Source: Deltaproteobacteria bacterium GWA2_55_10
Lineage (GTDB): Bacteria; Desulfobacterota; GWC2-55-46
Direction of reading: 5' to 3'
Length of the DNA stretch: 16,191 nucleotides
NCBI GenBank assembly: GCA_001797415.1
Contig: MGPL01000122.1
Location: 1-16,191 of the forward strand
In this document: one piece after another, positions 1-5,113 of the stretch
Numbering within the stretch: the stretch's first letter is position 1
Layout of the letters: every line of letters begins with the position of its first letter
Notes under the pieces: generated by a model
What the model was told of the DNA's origin: nothing
Databases searched by the model: none
The model's input: only the letters and a program-made list of their open reading frames with translations
Program-made: the position numbers and the translations under genes

Positions 1-684
1 GAAAAAGTTGAGATAACATCGCATGTGCAAAATGGAAAAAATAAAATTATTTTAAAATTTTACATGGTCGGCGTTGAAAATTCAGATGATGCTTACAATT
101 TAACAAAGGACATCGCGGACCAAATATTTTCCAATTTGACATATTCTTTTGATGCTCCGGTTTGGAATATTTTTTTTGATGGCGCGCCGATATCAAAAGA
201 GATCGTCCATGCAGATGGGAGAAGATCCCTTGCAATAACACCCATGCCAATTATTATTAAAAGTACGGTTACTGCTACTGATACTTTAATTCCATCTTCA
301 GACAGAATAGAAGAGTTTGTTAGACAAATTCGAAATAGTAGTATTGACAGAAACTATTATTGCAGCTTATATAGGTTTGCTTTTCAATCTATTGATCCTA
401 TCTCACAATTCATGATTCTTTATGGTGTACTGCCTGAATTAACAAAAAGCGGGATCTATCAAAGTCAAAAACAAGTAGATGATTTTATACGCACAAACGA
501 AAAAGGAGTTCGCGAAAAGCCCAGCCGTAAATCAAAGAGAATGGAGACTATTTATACTTATCTAAGAAATGAAATAGGTCATCCACCTACAGGCAAAAAA
601 GTAGAAGATATTCGCGATGAAATCAAAACAAAAGTATCTGGACTATCAGCTTTAGTAAAAAAAGCAATTCTGCAATTTACTTAA
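1..684 (+). CDS. HEPN-domain protein (MauJ/ApeA-like), 5' end outside window
   Basis: The frame is open from the first base, so the gene probably begins before the window. The only early start, GTG at 25, has no convincing ribosome site; counted from it the visible protein is 219 residues. The C-terminal third is a predicted helical domain with R-N-E-I-G-H at residues 181-186, preceded by METIYTYL. That is the R-x4-H signature of HEPN domains, many of which are RNases in toxin-antitoxin or antiviral modules; the wording also resembles MauJ/ApeA-like HEPN proteins. The block from about residue 114 (LYRFAFQSIDPISQF) is typical of that group. The N-terminal part, rich in beta and polar residues, is not recognised. 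Base composition is strikingly AT-rich (about one third G+C by eye) against a GC-rich remainder, which suggests recent acquisition. No partner gene follows; any partner would lie to the left. The HEPN assignment is fairly secure, the cellular role unknown. Confidence 0.62.
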   Translation, partial: EKVEITSHVQNGKNKIILKFYMVGVENSDDAYNLTKDIADQIFSNLTYSFDAPVWNIFFDGAPISKEIVHADGRRSLAITPMPIIIKSTVTATDTLIPSSDRIEEFVRQIRNSSIDRNYYCSLYRFAFQSIDPISQFMILYGVLPELTKSGIYQSQKQVDDFIRTNEKGVREKPSRKSKRMETIYTYLRNEIGHPPTGKKVEDIRDEIKTKVSGLSALVKKAILQFT

Positions 685-731
685 AATACTTCAGCCTTTC
701 TCAAAGACATTTGCACGCTGCCGAGCTTTTT

Positions 732-814
732 GGGCATAAGGCTTCGGTCGCTACCCGCCCCCATCCTCCGGGCTCGCCACGCCCCCGACTCTATGCTCGC
801 TGCGCGTTATGCCC
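732..814. repeat. Inverted repeat, GGGCATAA/TTATGCCC
   Basis: GGGCATAA at 732-739 is matched exactly by its reverse complement TTATGCCC at 807-814. Between them lies a 67-base C-rich interior with several CCCGCCCCC/GCCCCC runs. The compact ends and skewed interior look like a dispersed intergenic element, but only one copy is visible, so repeat status is inferred. Confidence 0.4.
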
Positions 815-866
815 CTCTATTTTGAAAGACAATACTCCTCAGAGTTCAGAGAAATACACGACACTA

Positions 867-946
867 TCACCCTCCCGTCAAGGGAGGGGAGGTTTTCTTT
901 TCTCCCTCTCCCCTTTGCGGGAGAGGGAGGGCGAAGCGTAGGGTGA
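867..946. repeat. Nested palindromic intergenic element
   Basis: Three nested pairings are visible. The outer arms TCACCCT (867-873) and AGGGTGA (940-946) close the unit. Inside are two hairpins: CCCTCCC (870-876) with GGGAGGG (882-888), and CTCCCTCTCCC (902-912) with GGGAGAGGGAG (919-929). Short C/T-rich arms closing on G/A-rich arms, followed by AGGGTGAGGGG, are a common design for dispersed intergenic palindromes in GC-rich bacteria. It probably folds in RNA and may act as a processing or stabilising structure; it may also be inert. Confidence 0.6.
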
Positions 947-996
947 GGGGAGAAAAACTATCCGCTCGGTCTATGACATCTTAGTAAACCGCAAAT

Positions 997-1035
997 AACA
1001 GAGGGGGCTACAGCAATGCCGTAGCCCCCTCTGTT
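997..1035 (-). terminator. Hairpin after the [2Fe-2S] ferredoxin gene
   Basis: A perfect 15-bp inverted repeat (997-1011 with 1021-1035, core AGAGGGGGCTAC) surrounds a 9-base loop. It begins 12 bases past the stop of the minus-strand ferredoxin gene and, read on that strand, is followed by ATTTGCGG, which is only modestly T-rich. It is most simply that gene's terminator, though the weak T tract leaves a processing hairpin possible. Confidence 0.6.
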
Positions 1036-1047
1036 CCTCGCTTCACA

Positions 1048-1374
1048 TCAATACCAATCCCTGTCCGGAACCGTCTTATTCGGCAGCGCCTTCCCTTCCA
1101 GTAGATGTTCCTTTACAATCGCCTTCGCGTCTGCGGCAGTCAGGTCCCTGTAGAAGACATTATCCGGGAATACCGCTGCCAGCGGCCCCTCCTGACAAAG
1201 TCCCAGGCAGCCGGTCTGCACAAGGCTCGACCTGTCGAAGGCGCCCTGCTTCTCGAACTCCTCTGCCAGGGCCATCAGTACCTCCCTGCTGCCCCTCTGG
1301 GCGCATGAGCCCCTTGGGTGCCCCTGCGGCCTCTCGTTCACGCAAATGCAAAGAAATTTTTCAGGTTTTGACAT
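1048..1374 (-). CDS. Thioredoxin-like [2Fe-2S] ferredoxin
   Basis: A small cytoplasmic electron carrier of 108 residues, the expected size for a stand-alone thioredoxin-fold ferredoxin (Shethna/NuoE-like). Four cysteines stand at 11, 24, 56 and 60, giving the C-x12-C ... C-x3-C pattern that binds one [2Fe-2S] cluster; the second pair lies in TGCLGLC. An extra Cys sits at 9. A longer frame starts at 1389, but its codons ATG-GAG-GTC contain the Shine-Dalgarno GGAGGT placed 7 bases before the ATG at 1374, so the inner start is chosen. The gene lies downstream of aspS but is cut off from it by terminators and has its own candidate promoter. Its electron partner cannot be told from context; nearby genes are not hydrogenase or NADH dehydrogenase subunits. 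Confidence 0.85.
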   Translation of the reverse strand: MSKPEKFLCICVNERPQGHPRGSCAQRGSREVLMALAEEFEKQGAFDRSSLVQTGCLGLCQEGPLAAVFPDNVFYRDLTAADAKAIVKEHLLEGKALPNKTVPDRDWY

Positions 1375-1417
1375 TTCAAAGACCTCCATAATTTATTCAG
1401 AGCTGCATACTCAGGTA

Positions 1418-1426
1418 AGTATACCA
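1418..1426 (-). promoter_or_regulatory. Candidate extended -10 promoter for the ferredoxin gene
   Basis: On the minus strand TGG-TATACT forms an extended -10 element (TGn followed by a 5/6 match to TATAAT). It lies about 45 bases before the ferredoxin start and just after the aspS terminators. No good -35 lies 16-18 bases upstream, which is acceptable for extended -10 promoters. Inferred from sequence only. Confidence 0.35.
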
Positions 1427-1428
1427 GC

Positions 1429-1450
1429 AAAAAAGGACTCTTGTTGTCCT
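1429..1450 (-). terminator. Weak second terminator after aspS
   Basis: On the minus strand AGGAC (1446-1450) pairs with GTCCT (1434-1438) across a 7-base loop and runs straight into TTTTTT. The 5-bp stem is short, but the uninterrupted T tract and its position just after the strong aspS terminator suggest a backup terminator insulating the ferredoxin gene. Confidence 0.4.
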
Positions 1451-1461
1451 GAATAGGGCAT

Positions 1462-1497
1462 AAAAAAGCGGGCCCAGGCTATTGCCTGGGCCCGCTT
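1462..1497 (-). terminator. Rho-independent terminator of aspS
   Basis: A perfect 14-bp stem (AAGCGGGCCCAGGC at 1466-1479 with its complement at 1484-1497) and a 4-base loop. On the minus strand the stem is followed by TTTTTT (the last two Ts can also pair). It lies 62 bases after the aspS stop and has the classic form. Confidence 0.9.
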
Positions 1498-1558
1498 GCA
1501 GTAATTGATGGAGAGCACCTTACATTTTTTGGTGCGCAGAGCGCACCCTGCATATATC

Positions 1559-3367
1559 TTACGCCCCGGTGCTCGAAGGCGCCACAGACTGCTTCTTCGC
1601 GACCCTTATGAAGAGCTCGTCGAGCTGTTTCTGATCGACGACAGAAGGCGCGTCCGTCATCAAGTCAGTCCCCTTCTGTGTCTTGGGGAAAGCTATGACG
1701 TCGCGGATGGAGTCGGACGCCGTCATTATGGAGAGCACCCTGTCGAGGCCGAAGGCTATTCCGCCGTGAGGGGGCGTGCCGAACTTCAAGGCGTCGAGGA
1801 GGAAGCCGAACCTTGAGTGCGCCTCATCGCTCTTAATGCCGAGCATCTCGAATACGCGCGACTGCACGTCGCTACGGTGTATCCTTATGGACCCGCCGCC
1901 GATCTCGCTGCCGTTCAATACCAGGTCGTATGCCTTTGCCCTCACGGTCAAGGGCGCGCTCTCGAGCTTGTCGAGATCCTCGTCCATGGGAGAGGTAAAG
2001 GGATGGTGCACAGCCACATGCCTCTTTTCCGCCTCGTCGTACTCGAACATCGGGAAGTCGGTCACCCATACGAAGTTGAGTACATCTTTTGGTATGAGGC
2101 CGAGCCTGTTGCCGATGTTGAGCCTCAATCTGCCCAATACGGTATTTGCTATCGCGGCCTTGTCAGCGCCAAAGAGCAGCAGGTCGCCCTTAACAGCGCC
2201 CGTGGCCTTTGCTATCGCGTCTTTTTCCGCGTCGCTCAGGAACTTCGCGATGGGAGACTGCCAGCCCTCGTCCGTTATCTTGACCCACGCAAGGCCCTTT
2301 GCGCCGAAAGAGACCGCGACTTCCGTGAGGTCGTCGAGGTCTTTCCTCGAGAACGCCCCGCCGCCCGGTACGCAGATGGCCTTTACCACGCCTCCCTTTG
2401 CAGCGGCATCCGCAAATACCTTGAAGCCTGAGCCGGAAAGATCTCTGGTCAAATCCTTGAGCTCAAGGCCGAACCTTACATCAGGGTTGTCCACGCCGAA
2501 CCTGCCGACTGCCTCGGCATAAGTGAGGCGCGGGAAGGGCGGGTTCAGCTTAACGCCCGTCTCGTTGAACATGCGGACCACAAGCCCTTCCATGACCGAT
2601 ATTACGTCCTCGCGGTCGACAAAGCTCATCTCCGCGTCTATCTGCGTGAACTCGGGCTGGCGGTCGGCCCGAAGGTCCTCGTCCCTGAAGCACTTCACTA
2701 CCTGGAAGTACCTGTCAAAGCCGGATATCATCAGTATCTGCTTGAAGAGCTGCGGCGACTGGGGCAGGGCGAAGAAATGCCCGGCGTTCAACCTGCTCGG
2801 AACGAGGAAGTCCCTCGCGCCCTCAGGCGTGCTCTTTGTGAGCACCGGCGTCTCGACCTCGATGAAGCCGTTCTCCGCAAGGTAGTTCCTCGTTGCCATC
2901 GCTACCTTGTGGCGGAGCATGAGCTTCTTCTGGAGGGCGGGCCTCCTTAAGTCCAGGTACCTGTATGTGAGCCTGGTCGTCTCGGCGACGTCGCTGTCGT
3001 CCTCTATCATGAAAGGAAGGGTCTCGGAGTCGTTCAAGACCCTGATCTCGTGGACCTCGATCTCAACCTGGCCTGTGGGCAGGTTCTGGTTCTCCGTGCC
3101 GTCCGGGCGTTTTCTCACAAGGCCCTCGACAGCCACGACGAACTCGTTCCTCAGATCGTGGGCCTTCGCGTGTACGTTGTTCAGGCTCTCAGGGCTGAAG
3201 ACGAGCTGTATAATCCCGGCCCTGTCCCTGAGGTCTATGAATATGAGGCCCCCGTGGTCCCTTCTCCTCTGGACCCAGCCCATGAGGCATATCTTCTTAC
3301 CTATATCCGCCGAAGCGGGCTCCCCGCAATACGAAGTCCTTCTCCAGCTACCCATTTTTTCGAGCAA
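1559..3367 (-). CDS. aspS: Aspartyl-tRNA synthetase, probably non-discriminating
   Basis: Charges tRNA with aspartate in the cytoplasm. At 602 residues it matches bacterial AspRS length and order: an N-terminal OB-fold anticodon-binding domain (about 10-110, WVQRRRDHGG), a class II catalytic core (TPVLTKSTPEG near 173; motif 2 FRDEDLRADRQPEFTQID at 227-244; QSPQ at 203-206), the GAD insertion (about 290-410), and motif 3 GGIAFGLDRVL at 535-545. The start is TTG: GGAGG at 3376-3380 lies 8 bases before it, while the first ATG (residue 5) is too far away. Residues His38 and Gly90 occupy the positions that in Pseudomonas aeruginosa AspRS (His31, Gly83) relax tRNA choice. The enzyme therefore probably also charges tRNA-Asn, relying on GatCAB to finish Asn-tRNA; this last point is inference. 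Confidence 0.97.
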   Translation of the reverse strand: MLEKMGSWRRTSYCGEPASADIGKKICLMGWVQRRRDHGGLIFIDLRDRAGIIQLVFSPESLNNVHAKAHDLRNEFVVAVEGLVRKRPDGTENQNLPTGQVEIEVHEIRVLNDSETLPFMIEDDSDVAETTRLTYRYLDLRRPALQKKLMLRHKVAMATRNYLAENGFIEVETPVLTKSTPEGARDFLVPSRLNAGHFFALPQSPQLFKQILMISGFDRYFQVVKCFRDEDLRADRQPEFTQIDAEMSFVDREDVISVMEGLVVRMFNETGVKLNPPFPRLTYAEAVGRFGVDNPDVRFGLELKDLTRDLSGSGFKVFADAAAKGGVVKAICVPGGGAFSRKDLDDLTEVAVSFGAKGLAWVKITDEGWQSPIAKFLSDAEKDAIAKATGAVKGDLLLFGADKAAIANTVLGRLRLNIGNRLGLIPKDVLNFVWVTDFPMFEYDEAEKRHVAVHHPFTSPMDEDLDKLESAPLTVRAKAYDLVLNGSEIGGGSIRIHRSDVQSRVFEMLGIKSDEAHSRFGFLLDALKFGTPPHGGIAFGLDRVLSIMTASDSIRDVIAFPKTQKGTDLMTDAPSVVDQKQLDELFIRVAKKQSVAPSSTGA

Positions 3368-3375
3368 AACAAATA

Positions 3376-3380
3376 CCTCC
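3376..3380 (-). promoter_or_regulatory. Shine-Dalgarno that sets the aspS TTG start
   Basis: On the minus strand GGAGG lies 8 bases before the TTG at 3365-3367 and 20 bases before the first in-frame ATG. The spacing decides for TTG, making residue 1 MLEKMGS rather than MGS. Confidence 0.75.
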
Positions 3381-3412
3381 GTTCAGTTGAAAATACGCGT
3401 TTTCGGGATATT

Positions 3413-3444
3413 ATTATATACCATTTAAATGGCGTCAGCCGCAA
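3413..3444 (-). promoter_or_regulatory. Candidate aspS promoter with a palindrome in the spacer
   Basis: On the minus strand an exact TATAAT (3413-3418), overlapping TATATA (3415-3420), lies about 45 bases before the aspS start. A loose -35 (TTGCGG, 3439-3444) is 18 or 20 bases upstream depending on which -10 is used. The spacer contains CCATTTAAATGG (3421-3432), a perfect 12-bp palindrome placed where a repressor could block polymerase. The -10 is convincing; the -35 and operator role are inference. Confidence 0.45.
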
Positions 3445-3487
3445 ATCAAGAAAAAATCCTGGGCGGAAGCGGCTAAAAAGTCCCGCT

Positions 3488-3508
3488 TATAAGGGAGCCG
3501 CCCTTATA
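3488..3508. repeat. Short hairpin in the aspS/cytochrome divergent region
   Basis: TATAAGGG (3488-3495) pairs exactly with CCCTTATA (3501-3508) around a 5-base loop. It lies upstream of both promoters, about 55 bases before the cytochrome -35. As DNA it could be a dyad binding site; it is not in either predicted transcript. Function unknown. Confidence 0.4.
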
Positions 3509-3561
3509 TCATAGGGAGTTGATTATTTCAATGCGGGAGCGCGGAATAGACAATTTTTAGC

Positions 3562-3592
3562 TTGACAGAAAGTACATACAAAAGGCTATAAT
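3562..3592 (+). promoter_or_regulatory. Sigma70-type promoter of the cytochrome operon
   Basis: A perfect -35 TTGACA (3562-3567) and a perfect -10 TATAAT (3587-3592), separated by 19 bases. Both hexamers are exact, but the spacer is two bases longer than optimal, which often leaves room for activator control. Transcription would start near 3599, giving a leader of about 57 bases to the first cytochrome gene. Confidence 0.8.
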
Positions 3593-3611
3593 GCAACAAT
3601 CGTAACCCAAA

Positions 3612-3639
3612 AATTTTGAATTCCCCGGGGGGGAAAATT
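3612..3639 (+). promoter_or_regulatory. GC-clamped hairpin in the cytochrome leader
   Basis: In the predicted 5' leader, TTCCCC (3621-3626) pairs with GGGGAA (3630-3635) across GGG. The flanks AATTTT (3612-3617) and AAAATT (3634-3639) offer an alternative outer pairing. The run of seven Gs ends 10 bases before the Shine-Dalgarno AAGGAGG (3644-3650), so folding could affect mRNA stability or translation. No known riboswitch class is recognised. Confidence 0.4.
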
Positions 3640-3655
3640 ACGTAAGGAGGCAGTG

Positions 3656-4036
3656 ATGAAGAGAACGGGCTTCTTGATTCTCCTCCTGGCTTGTATTGGT
3701 ATTGCCGTGGGGCTGGTGGCCGCAAAGCCCAGCCACGCGGAATACGGGGACATCGTCCTTAACAGCAAGTCAGAGAGCATGCAAAAGGCTGGAGTGGATC
3801 CGGTCGTGTTCCCGCACTGGTTTCACAGGATCAGGTTCAAATGCAAGGTATGCCATGAGGACATCTTTATCCTGAAAAAAGGAGCTAACGACATCAACAT
3901 GGCTGCCATAATGAGCGGCGAGTTCTGCGGCAAATGCCACAACGGCCTTGTTGCGTGGGAGCCTCTGTACTGCGACAGGTGCCATTCCTACAAGGGCTCC
4001 GAGTCCGGTGCACCAAGCAAACCGATTACCGAATAA
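3656..4036 (+). CDS. Secreted triheme c7-type cytochrome (first of three)
   Basis: A periplasmic electron carrier of 126 residues. A Sec signal (positive MKR, hydrophobic 6-23) likely ends at PSHA, residue 28. One triheme domain follows: CKVCH (63-67), CGKCH (91-95) and CDRCH (106-110). Only two other histidines, His54 and His57 in FPHWFH, are available in the mature protein as distal ligands for three hemes. Met82, conserved in all three tandem copies, may serve the third heme, as His/Met ligation is known in c7 domains of Geobacter dodecaheme cytochromes. The layout fits the 'nanowire' triheme family. ATG at 3656 is preferred over GTG at 3653 because AAGGAGG ends 5 bases before it. First gene of the operon; the next gene starts 12 bases after its stop. 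Confidence 0.88.
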   Translation: MKRTGFLILLLACIGIAVGLVAAKPSHAEYGDIVLNSKSESMQKAGVDPVVFPHWFHRIRFKCKVCHEDIFILKKGANDINMAAIMSGEFCGKCHNGLVAWEPLYCDRCHSYKGSESGAPSKPITE

Positions 4037-4048
4037 AGGAGGAAAGTG

Positions 4049-4726
4049 ATGAAAGCATCTTCATTCAAGAGACTGAAGGCTGCTCTCCTCTGCTCGCTTG
4101 TGGCGGTATTCGGTTATGCTGTCACCGGCACGGTGGAGTCTGCACCGGCGCCCAAGAAATCAGGCGATCAGAGCGCGGCAGCCGCACCCGCACCCAAGAA
4201 GGAAACGGCAGCATCAGCAACGAGGATCGACCCCAAGGACCCCTCAAGCGTCATCTATCTTGACACCCAGGGCAGGCCCGCCGGCATCGGCGACCCGAGC
4301 AAGCCCGCGAGCCAGGCGTTCAAGGCAGGCATGGGCTGGCACCCGCAGGCCCTCTCGGCTGCAGGCCTTCCCAAGGACAAGTACGGCCTCGTCGACTGGG
4401 CCAAGCTCGTCAGGCAGAATATAATCAGCCCCAAGGCATCGCTCGACCCTGAAGAAGAGGAGATCCCGCCTCTTAAGATGGACGTGGTCATCACGGCAAA
4501 GGGAGACTACGTGAGCGACGTTATCTATCCCCATGAGATGCATACCTACTGGCTCAAGTGCGACGTATGCCATCCGTCGATCTTCGTACCCGCAAAGGGC
4601 TCGAACGACATGACGATGGTGGGCATAGTGCAGGGCCAGTGGTGCGGCAGGTGCCACGGAAAGGTCGCTTTCCCGCTTACGGACTGCAACAAGTGCCATT
4701 CGGCTCCCAAGAAGGCCTCCAAGTAA
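4049..4726 (+). CDS. Secreted triheme c7-type cytochrome with long N-terminal region
   Basis: 225 residues. A signal sequence (about 1-31, MKASSFKRLKAALLCSL then small residues) is followed by a low-complexity Ala/Pro/Lys linker in which APAPKK occurs twice (33-38 and 46-51). A soluble region of about 80 residues (65-145) containing GMGWHPQ is not recognised. The C-terminal triheme domain has CDVCH (171-175), CGRCH (199-203), CNKCH (213-217), spare histidines 162 and 165, and the conserved candidate ligand Met190. The linker suggests a tethered or surface-reaching carrier, which is inference. ATG at 4049 is chosen: AAAGGAGG ends 6 bases before it. Lies between two related single-domain cytochromes in the same operon. 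Confidence 0.87.
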   Translation: MKASSFKRLKAALLCSLVAVFGYAVTGTVESAPAPKKSGDQSAAAAPAPKKETAASATRIDPKDPSSVIYLDTQGRPAGIGDPSKPASQAFKAGMGWHPQALSAAGLPKDKYGLVDWAKLVRQNIISPKASLDPEEEEIPPLKMDVVITAKGDYVSDVIYPHEMHTYWLKCDVCHPSIFVPAKGSNDMTMVGIVQGQWCGRCHGKVAFPLTDCNKCHSAPKKASK

Positions 4727-4729
4727 CCC

Positions 4730-5071
4730 ATGAAAAGATGTCTTTCGATATTCATCCTGATCGTAGCGGTCCCGGCAGCAGCCGGGGCCGCCTCTATCGG
4801 GGATATCAGGCTCGATTCAAAGATCGAAAGCATGAAGAAGGCGGGTGTGGGGCCGGTAATATACCCCCATGCCCTGCATGAAAAGCTCTACAAGTGCAAT
4901 GACTGCCATCCGAAGATTTTCAAGGACAAGCGCGGGACAAACAACATGTCCATGAAGATGAACATGGACGGCAAGTTCTGCGGAGCGGCCGACTGCCACA
5001 ACAGCCCCAACGCATTCCCTCTCTTCAATTGCGTCAAGTGCCATACGAACGTAGGAGTGAAGGTTAAGTAA
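4730..5071 (+). CDS. Secreted triheme c7-type cytochrome with a CX4CH heme site
   Basis: 113 residues, with a signal peptide ending about residue 20 (PAAAGA). Heme sites are CNDCH (56-60), CGAADCH (84-90) and CVKCH (101-105). The middle one is a CX4CH site, rare outside c3/c7-like cytochromes, where the first copy in this operon has plain CX2CH. Distal histidines 47 and 50 (YPHALH) and Met75 match the other copies. The stretch GDIRLDSKIESMKKAGVGPV closely tracks the first cytochrome, so the two arose by duplication. The start lies 3 bases after the previous stop and has no clear Shine-Dalgarno, so it is probably translated by coupling. Last gene before a terminator. Confidence 0.87.
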   Translation: MKRCLSIFILIVAVPAAAGAASIGDIRLDSKIESMKKAGVGPVIYPHALHEKLYKCNDCHPKIFKDKRGTNNMSMKMNMDGKFCGAADCHNSPNAFPLFNCVKCHTNVGVKVK

Positions 5072-5089
5072 TTCACCCCTGCGTTTTTT
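5051..5089 (+). terminator. Terminator of the cytochrome operon, overlapping the last codons
   Basis: GTAGGAGTGAA (5051-5061) pairs with TTCACCCCTGC (5072-5082) as an 11-bp stem with one wobble and one mismatch, followed by GTTTTTT. The left arm lies inside the last cytochrome codons and the stop codon is in the loop, so terminating ribosomes could affect folding. No comparable T tract exists on the other strand. Confidence 0.75.
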
Positions 5090-5113
5090 CTATCGGCCTG
5101 CTGAAAAAGTCCA

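Larger units (their letters stand above)
685..1047. other. Gene-free, palindrome-rich spacer
   Basis: No credible gene lies here. The first ~20 bases still resemble the AT-rich gene to the left, then composition jumps to GC-rich. The stretch holds three separate inverted-repeat structures (732-814, 867-946, 997-1035), listed individually. An open frame at 711-941 has low-complexity Pro/Arg/Ser content generated by the repeats and is not considered a gene. The arrangement resembles dispersed intergenic palindromic elements and marks the boundary between the AT-rich gene and the GC-rich backbone. Confidence 0.6.

Noticed and set aside
711..941. Open frame of 76 codons on the plus strand in the spacer
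   Set aside because: Low-complexity Pro/Arg/Ser sequence produced by the palindromic elements, with no ribosome site and no recognisable domain.
1776..2522. Long open frame on the plus strand opposite aspS (also 2907-3428 and 3050-3514)
   Set aside because: Antisense to a clearly coding gene with all its catalytic motifs; such frames are common opposite GC-rich genes and show no domain of their own.
3656..3739. Lipoprotein signal (LLAC) in the first cytochrome
   Set aside because: The Cys is in the middle of the hydrophobic stretch and the residue at -2 does not fit; a standard Sec cut after PSHA is better.
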